In this document: positions 24,911-34,259 of the stretch, piece by piece | Layout of the letters: each line of letters opens with the position of its first letter | Position numbering within the stretch: position 1 is the first letter of the stretch | DNA from: Clostridiales bacterium | Lineage (GTDB): Bacteria; Bacillota; Clostridia; Saccharofermentanales; Saccharofermentanaceae | Reading direction: 5' to 3' | Length of the DNA: 64,000 nucleotides | NCBI GenBank assembly: GCA_017509245.1 | Contig: JAFWQC010000103.1 | Location: 30,165 to 94,164, forward strand | Notes under the pieces: generated by a model | What the model saw: the letters and a program-made list of their open reading frames with translations, nothing else | Databases searched by the model: none | Told to the model about the DNA's origin: nothing | Translations under genes and position numbers: made by a program

Positions 24911-25780
24911 TCATCCTTTCTTCCCCTTCACAGGATCCATATCAATGAGCTCCTGTACGAGTTCCCTGTATCTCTGTTTGGACTGTGCCGCCTCGGCGTT
25001 CTTTGCCTCGTATTGTCCGGTCAGATCATCGAGCTTCTTTTGGTGAGGAGCCATGCTTCTGGCAATACATTTTGCGGCGATGAACTTAATCAGGTGGTAA
25101 CCGCAGATTAGCACTGCTGCTATTACCGCAAAAGCGATAAGCAAACCCCATTCCTGCTTCCATATGGCAGAGCCAATTAAAGCCAGAGGAACCACGACCG
25201 CAATGGTGATGGCTGCTTCAATCGCTTTTATACCCATTTCCTTTATACCGTCGCAGAACTCCGTGAACAGGTGTGTGCTCGTGTAGAGGTCATCCTGATA
25301 TACGTTCAGCACCTTTTTGGTCTTGTCTCTCTTTTCGTTGATGACCTTTGCTTCGGTTTTAAGATCCCTGTAATGACGGAGTTCGTTAAGAGCCTCACGG
25401 ATTTTCTCGAAGTAAGGTTTATGCTCAGGAAGACATTTCTCGATCGCGTCAGTCAGGGCGGGTTCATTAGCTGTGACTTGAACCTCACTGTCATTGAACA
25501 TCTGCTTCATGTCCGTCCATTTGACTTTGCAAAGGAAGAGACCGCGCAGCGCATCGAAGTCGTGCGGATCCTTTGCGAGAACGAAATCATAAGCGTCCTT
25601 TGCCGAACCGTACTCGTTTCTGAGGAGTGCTTTGTAAGCTACCTCCTTAACGTTATCCTCGCGGAAATACTCATAATCGAAAGAAACACCGCAGAATGCA
25701 CAGACATACATCTGCTTTTCAATATCGATGTCGAGAAGACCGCCGCAAGTCGGGCATAGATTACTCTTTAACACTGCCAT
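24911..25780 (-). CDS. Zinc-ribbon membrane protein (single module)
   Basis: 289 aa; the start at 25780 has AAGGGGGG at correct spacing. Zinc ribbon CPTCGG / CAFCG (residues ~9-30), then FDYEYFREDNVKE, a TPR-like segment (YDFVLAKDPHDFDALRGLFL), a coiled coil, two TM helices (about 187-205 and 211-232) and a second coiled coil. The two halves of the divergent gene at 25927 share the same order, so this is a single-copy paralog. Function unknown. Confidence 0.75.
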   Translation of the reverse strand: MAVLKSNLCPTCGGLLDIDIEKQMYVCAFCGVSFDYEYFREDNVKEVAYKALLRNEYGSAKDAYDFVLAKDPHDFDALRGLFLCKVKWTDMKQMFNDSEVQVTANEPALTDAIEKCLPEHKPYFEKIREALNELRHYRDLKTEAKVINEKRDKTKKVLNVYQDDLYTSTHLFTEFCDGIKEMGIKAIEAAITIAVVVPLALIGSAIWKQEWGLLIAFAVIAAVLICGYHLIKFIAAKCIARSMAPHQKKLDDLTGQYEAKNAEAAQSKQRYRELVQELIDMDPVKGKKG

Positions 25781-25926
25781 TTCCATCCCCCCTTATTCCA
25801 TGTACCGTGACGGTATTAGAGATAATGATATCAACTGTGGATTTGTCTGGCAATATTCTGCCTTTTGATTATCGATTTGCTATAATGAATACGTTGGAGT
25901 TGGGTTTTGTAATAAGGGATAAAGAG

Positions 25927-27747
25927 ATGACAACAATCAAAAAGCACCAGTGTCCGTCATGCGGTGGCAATCTGACTGTCGATAACGATAAGCAGATATA
26001 CCGCTGCTTATCTTGCGGTTCAACATACGATTACGATTATTTCAGAGAAGAAAAACTGAATGAGATGGGTGAGACTCACCTGTCTCATGAAGAATTCGGG
26101 GCCGCTGTCGATACATACAGGCTCATACTGAAGAAGAACCCGCATGATTTTCTTGCCCTCAGAGGATTGATGCTTGCTGCTGCCTATCTGAAGAATATGG
26201 ACGGGCTTGCAAGTATAGTTGAGGCAAAACACTTTTCGTACGATGCCAAAATGGTCAAGGAAGTGATCGGGAGCGCTACGGAAGAAGACAAGGAATACTT
26301 CACGGAGTTAGGTAAGCTCTATTCTGACAAAAAGCTGCAGATCGATTGCAACAGGGAGATCAAATCACTTAAACAGAAACGGGACAGGATCGAGTCTGCC
26401 ATCCGTATGACCGATGATTCCCGTTACGAATACTATTTCGAGAGCAGGGGCGGAACACAGTATGCTCCTAAAGCGGTGTTCATTATATTGTGGTGCTTTA
26501 CCGCCTTCTACTTCACGAGTGAAGTAGGCATCGCCATAGCAATTGGTTCAAAAGATCCTGTAGCGGGGATAGCCTTTCTTGCGATTTTGGGTGGCCTTAC
26601 ACTTCTTTTCGGTGTAGGTATTAATCTCATACAAGTCTATCCCAGAATGAAAATAATAAAGCAGATAGACACTTATATTAGAGAATTCAAAGAAGAATTG
26701 GGTGATACCGAAGTAAAGATAAATGAATATGAAGCTGCAGGGAAAAGGCTCTCGGAAGATATCAGGCAAGGTATCAATGCTTTTGTAAAGAAAGACAGCC
26801 TGATAAAGGCGGATTCTGAGAAGGAACAGGTGCCGGTGCCGGTAATCAGCAAGATCATAAAACACCAGTGTCCGTCCTGCGGCGGCAGCCTTAGAATTGA
26901 CAGCGATAAGCAGATGTACCATTGTACTTTCTGCGGTTCAACATACGATTACGAATACTTCAGAGAAGACCGGATACATGAGGCGGGTGAGACATTTCTT
27001 TCCAGAGGAGAGTTCATGGCTACTGCCGATGCATACGGTTTCATGCTGAAGAAAGATCCGCACGATTTTATCGCTCTCAGAGGATTAATGCTCGCAGCTG
27101 CACATCTGACAAGCATGAGTGAACTTGATCAGGAGAATAAAGAATTCTCTTATGACGCCAAGAAGGTGAACCAGGTAATTGAAGACGCTTCGGAAGAAGA
27201 CAAGGAATACTTCCAAGAGTTTGCCAGGGTCTATGCCGAAAAGAAGAAGCTGGTTGAATGTAATGAAGAGATCGAAGCTCTTTGGGAGAAAAAAAGAAAT
27301 ATCAACGATATCATCACCCAGAACAACTTAGGGATTGCAAGAAATTACGATAAAGGCGAATTCAGATCAAAAGCGGATCTGTTAATTCCGTTCATTGGAT
27401 TATGGGTCTTAACTGCCTTTCTCATGCTGATAACCCTCGGATTTGTTAAGGGATTTATTAATGCATATGTTGCCCATCCCGATGATATAGCCGTAGAAAC
27501 CGGATTGTTAATATTCTTTGGCGTAATAACGCTCGCCGTTCTCGTAATAAACTATTTTGCTTACTATTCCAGACTAAAATATGTAAAGAAATTCGAGAAA
27601 GAAAACGGTGATCTCTATATTGAATCCGGCAAGATGGATGAGAAGATAAGAGACCTCGAGAATAAACAGGCTAAGCTCCTGGCCGGCCTCAAAAGATCCA
27701 TCCACGATTTTGTAAGGAAAGACAGACTGAGAATGAACGATAAATGA
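25927..27747 (+). CDS. Tandemly duplicated zinc-ribbon membrane protein
   Basis: 606 aa from the ATG at 25927. The frame is open further upstream but overlaps the divergent gene, and no better start exists. Two copies of one ~300-residue module: each has a zinc ribbon (CPSCGG / CLSCG and CPSCGG / CTFCG), the phrase STYDYDYFREE or STYDYEYFRED, a TPR-like P-H-D-F-x-A-L-R-G-L-M-L-A-A-A segment, a coiled coil, two TM helices and a second coiled coil. The second copy begins near residue 311. Nucleotide identity between copies is visible, so the duplication is recent. Divergent from the single-module paralog at 24911-25780. Confidence 0.8.
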   Translation: MTTIKKHQCPSCGGNLTVDNDKQIYRCLSCGSTYDYDYFREEKLNEMGETHLSHEEFGAAVDTYRLILKKNPHDFLALRGLMLAAAYLKNMDGLASIVEAKHFSYDAKMVKEVIGSATEEDKEYFTELGKLYSDKKLQIDCNREIKSLKQKRDRIESAIRMTDDSRYEYYFESRGGTQYAPKAVFIILWCFTAFYFTSEVGIAIAIGSKDPVAGIAFLAILGGLTLLFGVGINLIQVYPRMKIIKQIDTYIREFKEELGDTEVKINEYEAAGKRLSEDIRQGINAFVKKDSLIKADSEKEQVPVPVISKIIKHQCPSCGGSLRIDSDKQMYHCTFCGSTYDYEYFREDRIHEAGETFLSRGEFMATADAYGFMLKKDPHDFIALRGLMLAAAHLTSMSELDQENKEFSYDAKKVNQVIEDASEEDKEYFQEFARVYAEKKKLVECNEEIEALWEKKRNINDIITQNNLGIARNYDKGEFRSKADLLIPFIGLWVLTAFLMLITLGFVKGFINAYVAHPDDIAVETGLLIFFGVITLAVLVINYFAYYSRLKYVKKFEKENGDLYIESGKMDEKIRDLENKQAKLLAGLKRSIHDFVRKDRLRMNDK

Positions 27748-27865
27748 TAAAGAGACGATCGCATCAGAAGCCATAAACTGCGCCGGAGCTCATGCCCCGG
27801 CGTATTCATTAGCGTTGGATTTAATTTGCATTGAGGGCGTCTTCTGCCCGCCTTCACTCACGCAC

Positions 27866-29623
27866 TTAAGGATTACACCTCTTGCACAGCGTGTAGCCTG
27901 ATGAGGTCAGATCGTGCTTCAGGTTCACGGACGGGCTGCTGGCTCTCATGCACGTTGCATTTTCATCCGAAATCAGTTTGCAGCATCCGCAGCCGGGGCG
28001 GTGGATCTTGTTCGACTTGAGGTTGATGCAGTATTCCTCGCGGGAAGAGACGTTGGCGGAGTCAGAATTTTCGGGCTCGTGATCAGAGTCTACAATAAAT
28101 CTTAAAGCAATGCCTTCACTGTCCTTGGTGATGACCGGATCGACGGTTACATAGCGCATTACTTCGAAGCCATTCTCATCCTTTACATATTTCTTCATTT
28201 TCGCAGTGCCTGTAAGGTTGGCCTCAACGCCCGACAGCTCCCACAAGGTGTCCTTCAAAGTCACAGGCTCAGCTGCACAGGATGAAGGGATCTTCTTGAA
28301 CGGCGTGCCGCCCTTTATGTCACTGTCTTTGAATGTATATCTGAAGTCATAGGAAACGCCTTTCTTCCTCAGCTTCGCCCGGTTCAGATAATTGTACAAA
28401 ACTCCGTTTACGTTATCAGGCATTGCAGCTGCCATGTGGACCTCATCGTCAATTGCATCCTCGAAATAGCATTCAACCGGCCAGTGAAGCTCAAATGACA
28501 CCGGATCGTTATAGGTCCTGTAATGAACTCTGCCCTTGGCATCTTGATACTTCTCCCAGAAAGCCACATAGGTCTTTTGATCAGACTTGCCGCGGACTGC
28601 CGTCTCGCAATATATCCTTCCGGGCATGAAGCGCTCGAACGACCTGGAGTGGAATTTGCCCCACTCATCCCAGACCTCGTCATACAGGCTCAGATATGTG
28701 ACGGGATAGAACGTGATGTGCACCGGCTTCTTGCTGAAGAACAGATAGATCTGCCCGGGATAAGGCTCAATGTGATCACCCTCCGTTCCAGTCCACATGT
28801 CATTCTCGCACCAGCCATAATATGCCGGTACCTTCAGTTCATCAGATATTGAATTGCCGATAACTGACCACAGCTTCTCGCCTTTGGAATCGACCGCAAG
28901 AGCAAATACCGTGCCGTATTTCTTGCCGGACAGACTGCCGTTAGAAGAACCGTCCAGGAAATACAGATCAGAACTCAATTCAACAGTCTTATAACCCTTC
29001 TTGCCGCGTCCGCCTGCAAAACAGCTGGCAGGATCATCTTCAGTGTTCCACAGATCAACGATAACAGTCTTGTCTTCGCCCTGATCAATGGAGATATCCC
29101 TGAAGTGATACATGCATTCTTTGAACGGCAATATAACTACGAGTTCATAGCGCCCAGCAGGAATCTTTCCGAAATCAAACGCCTTGGCCAAAAACGGCAC
29201 TCCGCCGTATCTCTCATCATTGACCTCAACGTCCTTTAAAAGCATCACGCGCTCTCCGTTCTTGTACTTATACAGCGGCGCGAAAATGATCTCCCCGTTC
29301 ATTCTGGGCAGCGCTCCGGCACCGCTGACCGGTATCAGGTACGCTCCATAGTAATCGGCATTCTTCGCGGTCATGAGCTCAATGTAGGGACTCGTCATGC
29401 CCTTGCCGTCTGATGCTTTGTTATTTGAAAGCAGGCCCGATAAGCTATCGCCGCCGGTCTTTGTTCCCGACAAAGGCTTTACAACTGTTTCCGGCGCTTT
29501 CCCGGCAGTATTGTCTCCGCCGATGAGCACTACTTTCATTGTTGCAGCAGGTTCGATCTTACCCGGGGTTGCCCTTTTTGCCTTTTTACGTGCGGCATCA
29601 CGTCCTTCGCTTTTTGACGCCAT
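27866..29623 (-). CDS. Large hypothetical protein with C-terminal Cys cluster
   Basis: 585 aa; the start at 29623 has AAAGGAAGGTCACT. The N-terminus is basic (KSEGRDAARKKAKRATPGK) and disordered, followed by a long beta-rich, Trp/Tyr-rich region. The end holds a motif NKIHRPGCGCCKLI ... GYTLCKRCNP, the Ada-like metal-binding pattern also found at the end of SNase- and ComEC-like clostridial proteins (H-x-P-x-C ... P/L-C-x-x-C). No signal peptide or TM, so probably cytoplasmic. Overall function unknown. Confidence 0.7.
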   Translation of the reverse strand: MASKSEGRDAARKKAKRATPGKIEPAATMKVVLIGGDNTAGKAPETVVKPLSGTKTGGDSLSGLLSNNKASDGKGMTSPYIELMTAKNADYYGAYLIPVSGAGALPRMNGEIIFAPLYKYKNGERVMLLKDVEVNDERYGGVPFLAKAFDFGKIPAGRYELVVILPFKECMYHFRDISIDQGEDKTVIVDLWNTEDDPASCFAGGRGKKGYKTVELSSDLYFLDGSSNGSLSGKKYGTVFALAVDSKGEKLWSVIGNSISDELKVPAYYGWCENDMWTGTEGDHIEPYPGQIYLFFSKKPVHITFYPVTYLSLYDEVWDEWGKFHSRSFERFMPGRIYCETAVRGKSDQKTYVAFWEKYQDAKGRVHYRTYNDPVSFELHWPVECYFEDAIDDEVHMAAAMPDNVNGVLYNYLNRAKLRKKGVSYDFRYTFKDSDIKGGTPFKKIPSSCAAEPVTLKDTLWELSGVEANLTGTAKMKKYVKDENGFEVMRYVTVDPVITKDSEGIALRFIVDSDHEPENSDSANVSSREEYCINLKSNKIHRPGCGCCKLISDENATCMRASSPSVNLKHDLTSSGYTLCKRCNP

Positions 29624-30455
29624 AGTGACCTTCCTTTCTCCTCCATAGACAGTTTCTGTTATTCCAAATAAAGCAAACAAGAGGTCTCGCGCCTCTTTAA
29701 TGCTTTAGCTTCACAATGTGTGTCTTATATGGGTTAAACAATAGAACTGTCTGCGGACCTTAATCCTGATTTCTGCCAGATGGATGTGCTTATGCTTTTT
29801 CATTCATGGCGGAAAAGAAAGGGCGCAGTTGCTGTTGTCTACACTCCCTATAAGTTATCCCCGATAAAGCAATTATATCAGAATAAATCAGGAATTTTTA
29901 TCTTTTACTTAAGGGAGCGGTGTAAGGGCGGGAAGGATCACGGCTAGCCGGCTCATCAATGCAGGATGCAATAAGGGGAATACGGGTAAATACTATAAAA
30001 ATGTGGCATACAATGAGACACTACGGAAAAATCCTATAAAAATGCGGCATGCGATGAGGCACTACCGCATCATTTGCCTCATTATTTGTTGTTTAACGAT
30101 AAATAATGTTGCAAGCAATGTGGCACTGCCGCATCAGTTGCCTCATTTTTAGAGCAATAACCGAATCCCAAACTGTCATGAAAGCATCGTTTCATTACCC
30201 TGACGGGTGGTTTGGGAGGAGTTTCAAAATACGTTTCCTAACCCACTCCTGAAGATGCAAAATCAGGAACCGTTTTGAGCAAAATTTTTATTCACTCAAA
30301 AAACCGACAAATAAATCGACAGAAAAACCGACACAACTTGTATGATTGGGATTTTTACCCCCCAAAATTGAGACTTTAGGCTATGGAATGAGACTGTGAT
30401 TTGTGCTCATAATGAGAGCGAAACGATTAATGCTTCAAAAAGGGGATTTGGAATT
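29624..30455. other. Long intergenic region
   Basis: About 830 bases without a credible gene. It holds the hairpin repeat copy at 29993-30155, and near 30300-30345 three short ACCGACA / ATCGACA direct repeats. The remainder shows nothing I can name. Confidence 0.5.
29993..30155 (+). repeat. Dispersed hairpin repeat, copy A
   Basis: Contains two or three units of the type AATG-n-GGCA ... TGCC-n-CATT (8-9 bp arms), separated by ATTTGTTGTTTAACGATAAA. The same arrangement occurs at 31450-31560 and, inverted, at 52215-52372. No open frame. A REP- or MITE-like element. Confidence 0.75.
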
Positions 30456-30518
30456 ATGAATAAGATTAATTGGCCGATGAAAGTACACGCAGTAAAACTC
30501 GAGTATCGCAGATTATAA
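30456..30518 (+). CDS. 20-codon ORF upstream of the PD-(D/E)XK-like gene
   Basis: ATG after AAAAAGGGGATTTGGAATT gives MNKINWPMKVHAVKLEYRRL and stop. It ends 9 nt before the ATG of the next gene, which has no ribosome binding site of its own. It may therefore allow coupled translation, or be the displaced N-terminus of that gene after a frameshift. Confidence 0.4.
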   Translation: MNKINWPMKVHAVKLEYRRL

Positions 30519-30527
30519 CTGCAGAAC

Positions 30528-31259
30528 ATGAGACATGGTTATTTCAGGGATATTAACGGTAAAAGGACCTTAGTAATCACCTATGATCCAGATGATCCGA
30601 AAACATCTTCCCGCCGGCCGAGGAGGTTGCTCACCGGGTCTTCTTTTGGGAAACGGTTTGCCGAAGAGATTAAAGAATATCTGGAAATCAAAAATGAATA
30701 TGATGGACTTCTTGCAGATTGGAACGCAAGATACAGTTTTGAACCGCCAAGAGTGAGATTTCCTATAGTTCAATTCGCTGATCCTCATGTAATGAACAAT
30801 AATTATTTCAACATTCAGGAAGACCGTTTGGGAAAGTACACTCCTGATATTCCGACTGTAAGCAAATTTGGTGACCTTAAATCGAAAAATGAACTTATCG
30901 GCGCAGAGCTGTTAGAGCAGATGGGGATTCCGTTTAAATATGAGACACAAGTCTATCTCAAAGGAATCAATGAAACCATCAATCCGGATTACCTCATAAA
31001 CTTCTATGAAATAGACAGGTGTGCATATCTTGAGATACTTGGTATGAATGATCAAATCGATTATTTCTACAGGTCAGCGAAAAAGATTTATGGCTTCTCC
31101 AAAGAAACATACAGACCCGGCCGGGAAGTTATCTACATCTTTTTGTATGATAAGCAAAACTTTGACGAAACGTATTTTGTAGGGGAAGTTCTGTCGGCAT
31201 TTGAAAGCATGATCCCTGATGATGCACTGATCTGGAAAGACGATTCAGAAGCAGTTTAA
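30528..31259 (+). CDS. PD-(D/E)XK nuclease-like hypothetical protein
   Basis: 243 aa. The C-terminal half has a pattern of small restriction-type nucleases: KSKNELIGAELLEQMGIPFK (helix with E), YETQVYLKG, then TINPDYLINF (PD) and a strand with the acidic residue (CAYLEILGMNDQ), followed by a helix and VIYIFLYDK. The last catalytic Lys of PD-(D/E)XK is not obvious (E-I-L-G-M instead of E-x-K), as in VSR-like variants. N-terminal region basic (KTSSRRPRRLL). No own ribosome binding site. Flanked by two hairpin repeats of the same family, so it may be mobile cargo. Confidence 0.55.
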   Translation: MRHGYFRDINGKRTLVITYDPDDPKTSSRRPRRLLTGSSFGKRFAEEIKEYLEIKNEYDGLLADWNARYSFEPPRVRFPIVQFADPHVMNNNYFNIQEDRLGKYTPDIPTVSKFGDLKSKNELIGAELLEQMGIPFKYETQVYLKGINETINPDYLINFYEIDRCAYLEILGMNDQIDYFYRSAKKIYGFSKETYRPGREVIYIFLYDKQNFDETYFVGEVLSAFESMIPDDALIWKDDSEAV

Positions 31260-31275
31260 ACTCCATCGTTAGATG

Positions 31276-31298
31276 AGAGTTGGGCTTACCCAACTCTT
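31276..31298 (+). terminator. Hairpin after the nuclease-like gene
   Basis: A perfect 9-bp stem AGAGTTGGG / CCCAACTCT with a CTTA loop 17 nt after the stop codon; the T-run is very short, so termination strength is uncertain. Confidence 0.55.
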
Positions 31299-31310
31299 GA
31301 ACACCACTCA

Positions 31311-31385
31311 GCACCTTCTAAGGTGAGCAGTCAATGGTGCCGCAGGCAAGGCTTGCCGTCCATTGACGGCGAAACCTGAAGGTGC
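31311..31385. ncRNA. Nested stem-loop, candidate structured RNA
   Basis: Four successive helices stack into one long hairpin: GCACCTTC / GAAGGTGC (8 bp), AGGT / ACCT (4), GTCAATGG / CCATTGAC (8) and GGCAA / TTGCC (5, GGC loop), with asymmetric internal loops. All pairs are canonical Watson-Crick. It lies between the nuclease-like gene and hairpin repeat copy B. No known RNA family is recognised; a DNA-level recombination site is an alternative. Confidence 0.5.
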
Positions 31386-31449
31386 TAATAAACCGGCTGC
31401 GGTACTGATTTCACAAGTGAAGCAATGCTGGAATGCGTCTAGCGAGCTC

Positions 31450-31560
31450 GAAAATGCGGCTAGTAATGCGGCACTACCACATCATTTGCCTCATTATTTG
31501 TTGATTAACGATAAAAAATGCGGCACGCAATGTGGCACTGCCGCATCGGTTGCCTCATTT
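31450..31560 (+). repeat. Dispersed hairpin repeat, copy B
   Basis: Same units as copy A: AATGCGGCA... / ...TTGCCTCATT hairpins on both sides of a central ATTTGTTGATTAACGATAAA. Lies 190 bp downstream of the nuclease-like gene. Confidence 0.75.
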
Positions 31561-31628
31561 CCTGGCAACAAAAGCCGTGTCATGAAGCCCGGCAATAACA
31601 TTATTGAATTAAACGCCCCACTCCCCCT

Positions 31629-32366
31629 TTACTTCCTCTCAAACAAAATATACACGCACTCATACGGGTGGTCGAAGATGAGCACATCCTTGCCCTTGAC
31701 CTTGTCTTTGAGGATCATGCAGGTGATGAGCATGTCGCCGGCGCCGCCCATTATGTGAATGACGCTGAACAACAGGATGAAGGGGTTGCCCGTAAATATC
31801 GCGATTATTCCCGTGACGATTCCGAGGAGCGTCATGGGCATCATGGAACCCAAAATGTAGAAGGGCTTTTTAAGCGGGCTTAAGCAGGTGCAGTAGGGCG
31901 TGAGCATCTGCGCGATGAAGCCGAACTCTATGTCTTTCCAGTGGTTTTGTGCTCCAAAGGACCAGAAAAAGCCGTGGATAAGTTCATGGACAACAAAGCA
32001 TCCGAACATCACTACGAATGTCCCGATTCCCCACACAACCGTAAATGCGCCGTAGCGTTCACCGACGGCTGAGGGATAGAAATTCATTCCGTTCCTTATG
32101 AGATAAAGCGCAACGACGACCGCAACAAACGGCAGTATCGCCAGGGTACCTACGGTATTCGCCTTCATAAGTGAGATTATCCTGTCACGCCTGACGTAGC
32201 CCCGGCTCTCTAGCTCAGCCTGCTTCTGAAGAAGGTTTCTGTAGCGCTTTGTCTCGGCCTCCGACAGGAGCCTCTCGCCATCAGCGGCCTGAACTTTTAT
32301 CTGCTTTTCTTCGTTTTCCATGCTTTGGTTTTCAATGTCTTGGTTTTCCATGCCTTGATTTTCCAT
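31629..32366 (-). CDS. DUF3267-type membrane zinc metalloprotease-like protein
   Basis: About 245 aa. The motif VVHELIHGFFW (HExxH) lies inside a hydrophobic segment and is followed by two further TM regions, as in DUF3267 proteins, thought to be membrane-embedded metallopeptidases. A TM before it (about residues 70-95) and PFILLFSVIHIMGGAGDML near the end fit. The start is uncertain: several ATGs occur in an N-terminal repeat of M-E-N-Q units, and an upstream TTG is also possible; the ATG at 32366 is used. Starts 21 nt after the upstream gene. Confidence 0.78.
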   Translation of the reverse strand: MENQGMENQDIENQSMENEEKQIKVQAADGERLLSEAETKRYRNLLQKQAELESRGYVRRDRIISLMKANTVGTLAILPFVAVVVALYLIRNGMNFYPSAVGERYGAFTVVWGIGTFVVMFGCFVVHELIHGFFWSFGAQNHWKDIEFGFIAQMLTPYCTCLSPLKKPFYILGSMMPMTLLGIVTGIIAIFTGNPFILLFSVIHIMGGAGDMLITCMILKDKVKGKDVLIFDHPYECVYILFERK

Positions 32367-32387
32367 GCCCTGCGCCGCCCTCAAAAA

Positions 32388-32999
32388 TCAATCCAGATCC
32401 GGCTTCTTGCCGAACTCGCACACCTTGCCGTCCTTGTCCCTTAAGGAGGCGCGCTGGATGCCGACGTATCCGTCTTTCGAGGACTTGGTGATGTAATCGA
32501 CGTAGAGTGTGTATTTATCTTCAGAAGTCGTGATATCGAATTTATATGAGACGCACCTGGTGGAGTTCCTGCTCGAGAAACCCGTGACAGTATATTCAAC
32601 GCTCTTAACATTGCCTTCGATACTGTCTATCAGTTCCTCTGCATCGTCTTCCTCGACCTCATCGCCTGAGACGCTCTTGGACGCACAGAAATCCGCCAGA
32701 AGATCCGGATCTTTTGTGCTTATCGCCGTCGAAATATTATGCCCCGCGATATTGGTCTGCTGGTCGCTTACGACACTGTTGGCAGCACCGTTTAACACAA
32801 TCATCATGATGCCGTAGATAAAAGCCATCACTGACATGAAGATGAGGATCCCGCCCCACACGATGCCTCCGATGCGCTTCTTCTTCCTGATCGTGCTCCT
32901 GATCGAGAACACCAGAAGAACGATGCCTCCTGCGAGCATGAGCGCGCTTGCGATAATAAGAACGATCCCGATGACCGATAGTAAATCTGCTGATTCCAT
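32388..32999 (-). CDS. Two-TM protein with extracytoplasmic domain
   Basis: 203 aa; the start at 32999 has AAGGGATGTTTCT. Two TM helices (about 7-30 and 40-62) flank a short basic loop (SIRSTIRKKKRIGG). The ~140-residue C-terminal part is outside and has a cystatin-like strand pattern (VKSVEYTVTGFSSRNSTRCV, KYTLYVDYITKS), as in DUF4878-like domains. Co-directional with the metalloprotease gene. Role unknown. Confidence 0.65.
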   Translation of the reverse strand: MESADLLSVIGIVLIIASALMLAGGIVLLVFSIRSTIRKKKRIGGIVWGGILIFMSVMAFIYGIMMIVLNGAANSVVSDQQTNIAGHNISTAISTKDPDLLADFCASKSVSGDEVEEDDAEELIDSIEGNVKSVEYTVTGFSSRNSTRCVSYKFDITTSEDKYTLYVDYITKSSKDGYVGIQRASLRDKDGKVCEFGKKPDLD

Positions 33000-33114
33000 A
33001 GAAACATCCCTTCTTGTTTTGTCTGGTATCCGCCTTCTACTATAGCACAACTCGCCTGGAACACTTAAACCCCGGCGCCCCCGAGCCAAGGCAACACGCC
33101 TGGTTCTCCGCGGC

Positions 33115-34212
33115 TCAGAGCCCGAACTGCTTCATCATGGCCTTATATTCTTTCGCGAAAATCGGGTCTCTTATGTCTCCCCAGTCCTCACGCAAACGCT
33201 TAGGCTCCCAGTAAGGCTCATTGGACTTCGCTTCTTCGCACGCCTTCACGATATTCATATCGATGTGCGGCCAGAAGCCGATGCTGTTATTCATGAATTT
33301 CCTTCCCGGATTCTCATTGCCCTTGAGCGGAAGCTCCTTATAAAGCCTTCCAATGCAAAGGCAGATCTTGTCACGATCAAGCGCACTTATGGATCTTCCG
33401 TACATAATGGGATAGTCGATCTCATCCGGAAGCGGCGCATTACCGATTATCTCGCAGTCGCCGTAAAAGAAAATATTGTCCATGACATATTCCGAAGGAC
33501 AACTGTCCAGCTTGGAAAGCTCCTCAATGCTGACATCCGGGTCTTCCGTAACGATGTGATAGATCGACACGCACACGGGTCTCGTCATGAGCACATTCCA
33601 GAAAGCGCCACCGGACTTCACCCACTTATGCACATCAAAAAGGATCCTGCCGTAACCATAATTCCTGCGGTCGAACTTGAAACGGAAGAAATCGCCTTCC
33701 TTGAATTTGCAGTGTTTTCTCCCCGCGCTCGAAAACTCCTCCACCTCAGCAAGATCCTTCTCCGTCGTCTCAGCAGTCCACTTAGCTAAGAACTCCTCCC
33801 AAGGCAGCTTCACGCAAGCCATGTGCGAACTGTAGTAAGTCCTCTGCGTATCGTAATTGCCGACCAGAACATCTGCCGTGCCAAACTTATTTATGGAAAC
33901 ATCGATATAAGTGCCGTGCGCACTGCAGCGCGCAATGTTCACGCCATTTAATCTTTTGGGTTTTCCTTTCGAAGTGATCGGCGCAATCATGGTACGGTCA
34001 TCCTGCGTCTTCAGGTTATATGCCGATTCCCTGAAACCGCCGCTGTTCCTGGCGTTGACCACCTTCCTTAAGATATCGCCGTCGAAATACAATATATCCA
34101 CGCCATCCGACCGTTCAGGATGAACCGCATTACTCGGAATCTCCTTGCGCTCCCACGAAGGATCTACCAACTCAAGCCCAAAACACTTTCTCTGTTCGTT
34201 TGTTAATTCCAT
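33115..34212 (-). CDS. Hypothetical protein with Imm26-like segment
   Basis: 365 aa; the start at 34212 follows AGGTGACCTTT. The middle contains KEGDFFRFKFDRRNYGYGRI, which resembles the core of the Imm26 immunity family (G-D-x-F-x-x-P ... Y-G-x-G-x-I/V). The N-terminal ~160 residues carry beta-rich VDILYFDGDILRKVV and ARCSAHGTYIDVSI blocks. No signal peptide. If Imm26-like, it would counter a polymorphic toxin, but no toxin gene is adjacent. Confidence 0.55.
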   Translation of the reverse strand: MELTNEQRKCFGLELVDPSWERKEIPSNAVHPERSDGVDILYFDGDILRKVVNARNSGGFRESAYNLKTQDDRTMIAPITSKGKPKRLNGVNIARCSAHGTYIDVSINKFGTADVLVGNYDTQRTYYSSHMACVKLPWEEFLAKWTAETTEKDLAEVEEFSSAGRKHCKFKEGDFFRFKFDRRNYGYGRILFDVHKWVKSGGAFWNVLMTRPVCVSIYHIVTEDPDVSIEELSKLDSCPSEYVMDNIFFYGDCEIIGNAPLPDEIDYPIMYGRSISALDRDKICLCIGRLYKELPLKGNENPGRKFMNNSIGFWPHIDMNIVKACEEAKSNEPYWEPKRLREDWGDIRDPIFAKEYKAMMKQFGL

Positions 34213-34259
34213 AAAGGTCACCTGTTGAACTGTTTTTGGTTCAATTATACATTGCGGAT

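Noticed and set aside
29993..30155. Insertion sequence
   Set aside because: The repeat has no open frame and no transposase is present; treated as a REP/MITE-like repeat.
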